From the NCBI GenBank assembly GCA_022823045.1, contig JAJDXW010000069.1, positions 1-37,880 of the forward strand: 37,880 nucleotides of DNA. The letters are read 5' to 3'. A program made the position numbers and the translations under genes. Below the pieces are notes generated by a model. That model worked only from the letters and a program-made list of their open reading frames with translations, had not been told where the DNA came from and did not search any database. Source of the stretch: Gammaproteobacteria bacterium. Lineage in GTDB: Bacteria; Pseudomonadota; Gammaproteobacteria; HK1. This document shows positions 28,316-36,226 of the stretch, piece by piece; position 1 is the first letter of the stretch, and each line of letters begins with the position of its first letter.

Positions 28316-29269
28316 TCAGGCGAGGCCCAGGACCTCGGCGATCCCGATTCCCGACTCGCCGCCGCCGCAGTAGAGCAGGTAGGTCCTCCCGTCTTCCTCG
28401 TACACGCACGGATCCCGGAGCTGGCGCGCGAGGCCGGTGACCTCGCCGCGCGCCGACGGCTCGACGGAAAGGCCCACCCCTTCCCAGTCGTGCTCCGGCT
28501 CGAGCACCGCAGTGGTGCCTTGCTCGTGCCACCCCATCCAATCGCCATCGATGCGGACGCGCGAATGGAGGATGCGTTCCGGCGCGTCCCCGACCCTCGT
28601 CCAGAAAACGTCGAGCACATCCTCCCGATAGCGCACCGCCGCGTGGCGCATCTCGGGACGGAACAGCATCGGACCCGACTCGAAGCCGGTGAGCCCGTCG
28701 CGCGAGCGGCGGACCTCGCCCGGCATGACCAGCGCGTAGTGCCAACCCCGGTGCCGGAACACGCGAAAGTACGAGTTGCCGAGGATCTCGGGGCGGGCCG
28801 CGAAGGCGATTCCGTCCCCGGACACCGCAACCCGGGTGCGCTGCTCGCCGTTGTCGAGCATGCCGTGGTAGTACATCCGGATCTCGCAGCGGTCGTGGTC
28901 GACGTGCACGTCGGGTGAAGCGATGTGGGGGCGGAGATGGTCCCGCTCGACCGTCCACGCCCCTTCGGCACGCTTCGCGTCGGTCACCACCGAGGGGTCC
29001 GGGCGCTCGGTGGCGAAGTGCGAAGCCTCGAGCGCAAGGGTCCCCGGCGGGTGCATGCGCCACGGACCGGCGAGCGCGTCCGCGAAGGCAAGCCGAATGT
29101 ACCCACCCTTGTGATCGGCGAAGTACAGGTAATATCGGCCGAGCGGCTCATCGATCCACTCCGGAACGCGGATGAGCGAGGGCCCGTTGATGTTCGAGCC
29201 CATCCGTTCGTCCATGTGGGGCCGGATGATCGGCTCGGCAGAGAGTCGCACAACGCGCACCGATTCCAT
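28316..29269 (-). CDS. Glycosidase-like five-bladed propeller protein (GH43/GH32-like)
   Basis: RPHMDERMGSNINGPSLIRVPEWIDEPLGRYYLYFADHKGGYIRLAFADALAGPWRMHPPGTLALE... ASPDVHVDHDRCEIRMYYHGML... LRDPCVYEEDGRTYLLYCGGGESGIGIAEV. Confidence 0.75.
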   Translation of the reverse strand: MESVRVVRLSAEPIIRPHMDERMGSNINGPSLIRVPEWIDEPLGRYYLYFADHKGGYIRLAFADALAGPWRMHPPGTLALEASHFATERPDPSVVTDAKRAEGAWTVERDHLRPHIASPDVHVDHDRCEIRMYYHGMLDNGEQRTRVAVSGDGIAFAARPEILGNSYFRVFRHRGWHYALVMPGEVRRSRDGLTGFESGPMLFRPEMRHAAVRYREDVLDVFWTRVGDAPERILHSRVRIDGDWMGWHEQGTTAVLEPEHDWEGVGLSVEPSARGEVTGLARQLRDPCVYEEDGRTYLLYCGGGESGIGIAEVLGLA

Positions 29270-29417
29270 GTCCCTCCCTTAAGGCGTGGGGCCTCGACGC
29301 CGCGGCATGCCACGCGACGCGGGCGCCATCTCGCGCCACTCCCCCTGCCCGCTCCTTGGGCCAGGAAGCCGGGATCTTCTCCCGCCCGGTGGACCCGGAC
29401 TCAGGGGCATCTCCAGG

Positions 29418-30356
29418 TCAGGGCTGGAACTCCTCGTGGTGGTCCAGCCACCAGTTGGCGATGTCGAGGCGCGTCGCGAACCAGACGCCGCCCTTGTCGA
29501 GGGCGTGCTCGAGGAAGTCCCGGAGCCCGGCGATGCGGGCGGCCTGGCCGACGAGGCGGGGGTGGAGTCCGACGGACATCATGCGGGGACGCTCGGCGCC
29601 CTCCTCCCAGTAGGTGTCGAATCCGCGCTTGAGGGTGGTCGCGAAGTCGTCCGGCGAGCCGTAGCCCTGGGGCAGGACGAAGCGTGCGTCGTTGTAGGTA
29701 AAGGTGTAGGGCACGATGAGGTGGCGCTTGCCCATGACCTCGGTGAAGTAGGGGAGGTCGTCGTTGTAGGCGTCCGCGTCGTAGACGAAGCCGCCCTCCT
29801 CGACGAGGAGCTCGCGGGTGTGGACGGACGGCCCGTAGCGGCAGTACCAGCCGAGAGGCCGCTGCCCGACCGTCTCCTCGAACGACTCGATCGCCCACCG
29901 GACGTGCTGGCGCTCGAGGTCGCGCCCGAGCCGCCACACCTCCTCCCAACGCCAGCCGTGGCTGCAGGGCTCGTGGATCGACTCCCGGAGCCAGGCCGCG
30001 ACCTCGGGGTTGCGTTCGAGGGCGGTCGCCGCCGCGAAGAAGGTCATGGGGATCCCGAGACCGTCCACCAGTCGCTGGACCCGCCACACCCCCGCCCGCG
30101 AGCCGTACTCGTAGACCGATTCGGCGGCGAGGTCGCGAACGGAGGAGTCTATTCCCCACGGGATCTCGGTCAGCCCGTCGTTCTGGCCGTCGCCCGCGGG
30201 ATGGGTGTACTCGGACCCTTCCTCGTAGTTGAGGACGATGTTGACGGCGACGCGGGCATCGTCCGGCCATCGCACCTTCGGGATGTGGCGGCCGTAGCCG
30301 ACATAGTCTCGCTTCGGGCCGGGAACGTCCCGATCGACGAACGGTTGGAGCGCCAT
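29418..30356 (-). CDS. Polysaccharide deacetylase family protein (PuuE allantoinase-like)
   Basis: DARVAVNIVLNYEEGSEYTHPAGDGQNDGLTEIPWG... YEYGSRAGVWRVQRLVDGLGIPMTFFAAATALERNPEVAAWLRESIHEPCSHGWRWEEV. Confidence 0.9.
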   Translation of the reverse strand: MALQPFVDRDVPGPKRDYVGYGRHIPKVRWPDDARVAVNIVLNYEEGSEYTHPAGDGQNDGLTEIPWGIDSSVRDLAAESVYEYGSRAGVWRVQRLVDGLGIPMTFFAAATALERNPEVAAWLRESIHEPCSHGWRWEEVWRLGRDLERQHVRWAIESFEETVGQRPLGWYCRYGPSVHTRELLVEEGGFVYDADAYNDDLPYFTEVMGKRHLIVPYTFTYNDARFVLPQGYGSPDDFATTLKRGFDTYWEEGAERPRMMSVGLHPRLVGQAARIAGLRDFLEHALDKGGVWFATRLDIANWWLDHHEEFQP

Positions 30357-30451
30357 GGCTCGACCTCCTCGTATGCGGCTCGGGTGAGCGGTGCGTTCCG
30401 GGACGATGGTACCCGCCGCACTCCACGGCCGCCAACGCGCCGGTGGCGGCC

Positions 30452-31171
30452 TCAGGCCGCGGTCGCAGCGACGGGAGGAAACCGCCCCGACTCGAGGAAC
30501 CCCCGGACGAGGCCCGCGACCGCGGGGCTCCAGCAGATAGTGGTATGGGAGTGGTGCACGGTCACGTGGGGGACGTCGGGGAGGCGGGTGTTCCGCAGCT
30601 CCACCGTGCCATCGTGGGGGTCGTCGGGATCGAGGGCACGGCGGAGCCACCAGGAGGGGTGCAGCATGGTGGCGGGGCGGTCCCCCGCGATGATCCCGGA
30701 GCCGGGGAACGGGGGTGGCAGGGTGCGGACGAAGTCGGAGCCCTCCCGGAGGTCCGCGATGGCGGGGCCGCCGCAGCGCCGCGCCACCGCCGGGAGCGGC
30801 CCGGCGAGGAGCCCGACCCCGTGATTGGGCGGCGCGATCATGACGAACCGGCCGGCCGGGAACCCCGGGCGCGCGGCGAGGGCGGAGCGAAGGGCGAGCG
30901 CCCCGAGCGAGTACCCGACGAAGTGGACCGGGACGCCGCCCTCATCCCCGTTCGAGGCGGACCACTCCCTGTCGAGGAAAGCGCCGATCTCGCGTACCGA
31001 CTCCGCGGCCGGCTGGCGGTTGCCTGCGTATCGGACCAGCGAAGGCTCGAATCCCGCCCGCCGGAGAGCCCTGAGCACGACCACGAACTGGAACGGTACG
31101 AAGAAGAGGCCGTGGACCACGATCACCCGGCCCGCCGGGGCGGCCCCGGACAGCGAGTCACAAGATTCCAT
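30452..31171 (-). CDS. Alpha/beta hydrolase (lipase-like)
   Basis: GRVIVVHGLFFVPFQFVVVLRALRRAGFEPSLVRYAGNRQPAAESVREIGAFLDREW... VHFVGYSLGALALRSALA. Confidence 0.75.
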   Translation of the reverse strand: MESCDSLSGAAPAGRVIVVHGLFFVPFQFVVVLRALRRAGFEPSLVRYAGNRQPAAESVREIGAFLDREWSASNGDEGGVPVHFVGYSLGALALRSALAARPGFPAGRFVMIAPPNHGVGLLAGPLPAVARRCGGPAIADLREGSDFVRTLPPPFPGSGIIAGDRPATMLHPSWWLRRALDPDDPHDGTVELRNTRLPDVPHVTVHHSHTTICWSPAVAGLVRGFLESGRFPPVAATAA

Positions 31172-31329
31172 GCTTCCCAATTCGCGTTACCTCGTCCGGG
31201 AGCATGCGGCCTTGCGGCGAAGAATCAACCCCGCCCCGACTGTGCTACCGTCCGCGGCCCGCGAAGGCCCGCGGCCCACGAAGGCGTCGAATCGGCACCG
31301 CGGCCCCCACGAGAACCGGCACCTGCCTC

Positions 31330-32502
31330 ATGAACCTCATCGAGCGGCTCGAGAACCGGCGTGAACGAAGCGAGGAGGAGCGGCTCGTCCTCGTCCAGGT
31401 GGCGCGCCTCGCGGACGAGTCGCTCGCGCCCCGCGCGGCTCACTACGACCGCACGGCGGAGTTCCCGGCCGACAACCTGCAGGCCATCAACGAGCTCGGG
31501 CTCAACGCGATCTTCGTCCCCGACGCCTACGAGGGCGCGCTCCTGCCCTTCGGCACCTACCTCGAGTGCGTGAAGCTCCTCACCCGGGCGTGCGCGTCGA
31601 CCGGCATCATCTACGCCACCACCTTTCACGCGATGAAGCCCCTTATCGACTTCGGCTCCCCGGAGCAAAAGGCCCGCCTTCTTCCCCGGATCGCCCGCGG
31701 CGGACTCGGCTCCCTCGTCATCACCGAGCCGACCGCGGGCTCGGACGCGACCGCGATGCGCACCCGCTTCGTGCCGGACGGCGACGAGATCGTCGTCACC
31801 GGGGAGAAGACGTTCATCTCGAGCGGCGACGTCTCCGAGCTCCTCCTCGTCTTCGGCAAGTGGTCGCAGATCGACGACCCGCGGGGCGCGATCACCGCCC
31901 TCGTCGTCGAGCGCGGGGCGTCCGGCCTCTCCGTCGCCGGCCGCGAGGACAAGATGGGGATGCGGGCCTCGTCCACCGTCACCCTGCGCTTCGAGGAATG
32001 CCGGGTCCCGCGCGCGAACCTCCTCGGCGGCCCCGGCGACGGGCTCCGCATCCTCCTTGCCTCGCTCAACAAGTCGCGCCCGTCGATCGCGGCCCACGCC
32101 CTCGGCATCGCACGCGCCGCCTTCGACGACATGGTGGGATGGATGAACGAGCGCCGCCAGTCCGGACGCGCGATCATCGACTTCCAGGGCAACCAGTTCC
32201 TCCTCGCGGACCTCGCCTCGGAGCTCGTCCTGACCGAGGCGTGGCTCGACTACGTGGCGGAGCTCGTCGAGGGCGATGCGGGAGCCGGGGACTACGCGAT
32301 GGAGGCGTCGATCGCGAAGCTCCGCGCTTCGGACCTCGCGATGCGGATGACCACCGAGGCGGTCCAGATGCACGGAGGCTACGGCTACATCAAGGACTAC
32401 CGCGTCGAACGGCTGATGCGGGACGCGAAGATCACCCAGATCTGGGAGGGGACGAACCAGGTCCACCGCCAGCTCATCGGCCGGCACTTCCGCGCCCGCT
32501 GA
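31330..32502 (+). CDS. Acyl-CoA dehydrogenase family protein
   Basis: GSLVITEPTAGSDATAMRTRFVPDGDEIVVTGEKTFISSGDVSELLLVFGKW... YAMEASIAKLRASDLAMRMTTEAVQMHGGYGYIKDYRVERLMRDAKITQIWEGTNQVHRQLIGR. Confidence 0.96.
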   Translation: MNLIERLENRRERSEEERLVLVQVARLADESLAPRAAHYDRTAEFPADNLQAINELGLNAIFVPDAYEGALLPFGTYLECVKLLTRACASTGIIYATTFHAMKPLIDFGSPEQKARLLPRIARGGLGSLVITEPTAGSDATAMRTRFVPDGDEIVVTGEKTFISSGDVSELLLVFGKWSQIDDPRGAITALVVERGASGLSVAGREDKMGMRASSTVTLRFEECRVPRANLLGGPGDGLRILLASLNKSRPSIAAHALGIARAAFDDMVGWMNERRQSGRAIIDFQGNQFLLADLASELVLTEAWLDYVAELVEGDAGAGDYAMEASIAKLRASDLAMRMTTEAVQMHGGYGYIKDYRVERLMRDAKITQIWEGTNQVHRQLIGRHFRAR

Positions 32503-32546
32503 GCCCGGCTGCCCCGCCGGCAAATTCCGCGCCGGCCCCGACCCTT

Positions 32547-33506
32547 TCAACCGCGGTAGCGGCGCGCCCCGCCGTCGCGGTGCCAGAGCCTCAGCATGAG
32601 GCGCTTTCGCTCGGGGTCCGGGTGGTCGGTGTAGGACGCCCGCCCGTGGCCGCACCAGCGGTTGTTCACGAACTGGAGCTCACCCGGCTTCAGGGTGAAC
32701 TCGCAGCAAAGGGACGGATCCTCCACCACCCGGGTCATCGTCTCGAACGCGGCGCGCGTCTCCGCGTCCATCTCCACCCCCGCCGTCTCGTAGCCGGCCG
32801 GGATGGTGAAGTGGGTGTAGCGGCAGCGAAGCTCCGGCCGCAGCTCGAACACCGGGAAGAACACGGTCTGCGGCTCGTCCGGCCAGAAGTCGCCCTGGCG
32901 GTCCTGGTAGAACGGCCGGTAGAGGCGGTCCAGCGCCTCCGGGTGCTCGGCGAGCAGCGCGTTGTGGACCGAGTAGAAGCTCACGAAGCGGCTCGCCCCG
33001 CCCTCGCGCGCCGCGCGCAGGCAGAGCAGGCTCACGTGGTCGGGCGGGGTGTGGTTGAAGGAGTTGTCGACGTGGGGGGGCTGGGCGACGTTGGTGCGAA
33101 AGCCCCGCACCCCGATCCGCTTCGGGACCCCGGTATCGGTCACCTCCACCATCACCTCCCCGTCCCGGGTCTGGACGACGGGGCGCCCCACCATCGCCCC
33201 GAGGAGCCAGAACGCCCCCTCGATGCGCGGGCGCGCAGGGAGCTCCTCGATCGGCACCCGGTCGACCACCACCACCCCGGGCCCGTCGTCGAGCCGGCGG
33301 CGCACCTCGGCCATGAGGCCGCGGCACGCGTCGAGCTCGTAGTCGGCGGGGTCGAGGAGGAAGGATGGGACGGGGTCGCGTTCGAGGGTGCGGGCGAGTC
33401 GCTCGATCTCCGCCGCGCACCCCTCCGGCATCGGGATGCGCCAGTCCTCGTCCCGGATGGTGGCGCGGGTCCAGGCCCTCGGCCCGGTGACCGGCTCGCG
33501 GATCAT
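32547..33506 (-). CDS. TauD/TfdA-like non-heme iron oxygenase
   Basis: MIREPVTGPRAWTRATIRDEDWRIPMPEGCAAEIERLARTL... QPPHVDNSFNHTPPDHVSLLCLRAAREGGASRFVSFYSVHNALL... FTLKPGELQFVNNRWCGHGRASYTDHPDPERKRLMLRLWHRD. Confidence 0.9.
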   Translation of the reverse strand: MIREPVTGPRAWTRATIRDEDWRIPMPEGCAAEIERLARTLERDPVPSFLLDPADYELDACRGLMAEVRRRLDDGPGVVVVDRVPIEELPARPRIEGAFWLLGAMVGRPVVQTRDGEVMVEVTDTGVPKRIGVRGFRTNVAQPPHVDNSFNHTPPDHVSLLCLRAAREGGASRFVSFYSVHNALLAEHPEALDRLYRPFYQDRQGDFWPDEPQTVFFPVFELRPELRCRYTHFTIPAGYETAGVEMDAETRAAFETMTRVVEDPSLCCEFTLKPGELQFVNNRWCGHGRASYTDHPDPERKRLMLRLWHRDGGARRYRG

Positions 33507-33519
33507 GGGCGCGGCAGGG

Positions 33520-34491
33520 TCAGTCCGCGGCCGCCGCGCGCTCGCGGGCCGCACCCTGCTCCGACTCCGACTCCGACTCCGACTCCGGTGCCGGCTCCGG
33601 CTCGTCCGCGGTCGCGAAGTAGCGGTGGCCGAGGGTGCGCTGGTTCTCGTAGAGCGAGCCCTGGTGGACCGCCTTGGGGAGCGGGATCCGGACCGGCGCC
33701 GGGGCGAGCCGGGGCTCGAGGGTCGGCTCGCCGTGCACCACCCGGCGGTTGAACCCGTCGAGGTCGTCGAGGGGCTCGGTCCCCGCGAGCGGCCAGGCGT
33801 CCGCCGCCGCGTACTCGAAGAACAGGAGCCGGCGCGGCCGCTCGCTCCGGTTGACGGCCGAGCCGTGCACGAGGCGCGCATGGTGGATGGTGACGCTCCC
33901 GGCGGGCGCAGTGAGGGCGACCGCCCCCGAAAGGTCGAGCGGGGTGCGCGCGAGATCGATGCCGCCGCAGAACGCCCCGTCCGCATCGTGGTGGTCGTGG
34001 ATCGGCCCGCGGTGGCTCCGGGGGAGCACCATCATCGGGCCGTTCCCCTCGTCCATGTCGTCGAGGAGGATGCCGACCGCGAGCACGTCGTCATTGGTGT
34101 GCGGGTAGAAGGCCCAGTCCTGGTGCCACTCGACGGGCGCGCCGTAGCCCGGCGACTTGAGGTTCACCTTGCCGCCCGCCCGCACCCGGATGTCGCGGCC
34201 GATGAGGGGCTCGAGAGCGGCCATCACCGGCGGGTGGCCGGCCATGTCCCAGTAGAAGGGATGGGCGAGGTGGGGGCTCTTGATGCGCCGGACGCGCGGG
34301 CGCTCCGGGGTATGGGTGGGCTCGAGGTCGAGGACCTTCGTGTGGTCGGTGAGGCCGCGCGCGCCCGCGACCACCTCGTCCGTAACCCGCCGGAGCTCGC
34401 CGAGGGTGTCCGCGTCGAGGAGCCGTTCGACGACGACGTAGCCCTCGCGCCGGTAGTGCTCGATCTGTTCTCGCGTCAGCATCGTCCGCAT
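33520..34491 (-). CDS. Phytanoyl-CoA dioxygenase (PhyH) family protein
   Basis: MRTMLTREQIEHYRREGYVVVERLLDADTLGELRRVTDEVV... APVEWHQDWAFYPHTNDDVLAVGILLDDMDEGNGPMMVLPRSHRGPIHDHHD... SVTIHHARLVHGSAVNRSERPRRLLFFEY. Confidence 0.93.
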   Translation of the reverse strand: MRTMLTREQIEHYRREGYVVVERLLDADTLGELRRVTDEVVAGARGLTDHTKVLDLEPTHTPERPRVRRIKSPHLAHPFYWDMAGHPPVMAALEPLIGRDIRVRAGGKVNLKSPGYGAPVEWHQDWAFYPHTNDDVLAVGILLDDMDEGNGPMMVLPRSHRGPIHDHHDADGAFCGGIDLARTPLDLSGAVALTAPAGSVTIHHARLVHGSAVNRSERPRRLLFFEYAAADAWPLAGTEPLDDLDGFNRRVVHGEPTLEPRLAPAPVRIPLPKAVHQGSLYENQRTLGHRYFATADEPEPAPESESESESEQGAARERAAAAD

Positions 34492-34703
34492 CCGCTCCCG
34501 TCTCGCCCTCGCCCTCGCGCCGGCGCCGGCCTCGTCGTCCCCGCGTGCTGGCAACCCCGCCGCGCACCGCCGAGCGCACTCCGCCGCCCGCTTCCGTGCC
34601 GCCCACCGGGCGGTGCCATCATAATATCGCGCGGCGCGATCCCGACAAGCGGCGACGGGCCAGCCCCAGCCACTGCCCTCGCAGGGACCCGCGCAAGCTC
34701 CAG

Positions 34704-36005
34704 ATGAAGTCCATCGGACCGGACCGGCCGCCCGCCGGAACAGCCCCCGACGCCGCCCCGCCCGGCACCCCGGCTAGCGTGTCGGTCGACGCCGCGGCGG
34801 CGGCCCGGCCGTCGAAGTGGTTGTGGCTCGCGGTCGTCGCGATGCTCATCCAGCAGTCCTTCTCCTACATGTCGACCCTGGTGCTGCCCGTCGCCGCACC
34901 CGCCATTTCCGAGGCAACCGGGCTCGGCATCTCCCTCGTCGGCGTCTACACCGCCATCATGTACGTCGCGTCCACCCTCTCGGCGGGCGCCTCCGGGGCC
35001 TTCATCCAGCGCTACGGGGCGCTCCGGGTGAGCCAGGCCGCCCTCGTCCTCATGGGGCTCGGGCTCGTCTTCTCGTGGCCGGGCTGGGCGCTCCTCTTCG
35101 CACTCACCGCGTTCGTGATCGGAGCAGGGTCGGCCGTCTCGACCCCCGCGAGCTCGGACATCCTCGGCCGTTACTGCCCACCCCGGCGCGCCCCGCTCAT
35201 CTTCTCCATCAAGCAGACCGGGGTGCCGGTCGGGGGCATGCTCGCGGGCGTCCTCGTGCCCGCGTTCACCATCGCCCTCGGGTGGGAGGGGGCGTTCCTC
35301 GCGTGCGGGGCGATGTGTCTCGTCCTCGCCTTTCTCCTCCAACCGCTCCGCGCGGAGTTCGACCAGTACCGGAGCCCCTCGCACCGCATTTCGATGCGGG
35401 CGGTGGTCCACACCGTGCGCGGGGTGCTCGGACACCGGCGGCTCCGCGAGCTCGCCCTCTTCTCGGTCTCCTGGGTAGGACTTCAGGCCATCTACGGGGC
35501 GTTCCTCTTCGCGTTCCTCGCGGACGGGCTCGGCTATCCGCCGGAGACGGCGGGGTGGGTGTTCGCGGCCGGGAACGCGGCGGCGATCGGGGCGCGGATC
35601 CTCTGGGGCTGGATCGCGAGCCGCTTCGTCAACGCACGCATACTCCTCGGCTGGCTCGCGGTGGTCATGGCGGGGGCGAGCATCGCAACCGCCGGATTCG
35701 GACCCGGCTGGCCGATCGTCGCCATTGCCGCCGTCTCGGTGGTGTACGCGGGAACCGCGATCAGTTGGCACGGCGTGCTGCTCGCCGAGATCGCGCGCCT
35801 CTCCCCGGTCGACCGGATCGGCGCGATGACGGGGGGCGTGCTCCTCTTCACGAGCACCGGCATCATGGTGTACCCCCTCCTCTACGGCGCGATCCTCGAG
35901 GCAACGGGAAGCTACGCCCCGGGGTTCATCGTCGCCGCCGTCCCCGCCCTCTACACCGGCCTGCGCATGCTCCTCCGCCGACCTCGCCGCCCATCCCGGC
36001 GCTGA
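34704..36005 (+). CDS. MFS transporter
   Basis: WLWLAVVAMLIQQSFSYMSTLVLPVAAPAISEATGLGISLVGVYTAIMYVASTLSAGASGAFIQRYGALRVSQAALVLMGLGLVFSW; about 12 hydrophobic segments. Confidence 0.92.
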   Translation: MKSIGPDRPPAGTAPDAAPPGTPASVSVDAAAAARPSKWLWLAVVAMLIQQSFSYMSTLVLPVAAPAISEATGLGISLVGVYTAIMYVASTLSAGASGAFIQRYGALRVSQAALVLMGLGLVFSWPGWALLFALTAFVIGAGSAVSTPASSDILGRYCPPRRAPLIFSIKQTGVPVGGMLAGVLVPAFTIALGWEGAFLACGAMCLVLAFLLQPLRAEFDQYRSPSHRISMRAVVHTVRGVLGHRRLRELALFSVSWVGLQAIYGAFLFAFLADGLGYPPETAGWVFAAGNAAAIGARILWGWIASRFVNARILLGWLAVVMAGASIATAGFGPGWPIVAIAAVSVVYAGTAISWHGVLLAEIARLSPVDRIGAMTGGVLLFTSTGIMVYPLLYGAILEATGSYAPGFIVAAVPALYTGLRMLLRRPRRPSRR

Positions 36006-36226
36006 CCCCCTCGCACGCCGCATTACGGGCCATCGGATGGCACTTGGAGGTGAGTGCGGTAGACGACCCGCCGCTGAAGACGTAGCCGGGCAATCCAATC
36101 AACGCGCCGCCATACCCCGACCGTCATCGACGGTTCCCGCGGATTGACGATCCATCGAACCGACAGAGCGAAGCCGGGCTGGTGACTCGGACGGAAACCG
36201 GCGTGAAGCTAGCCCGAACTCCGACT

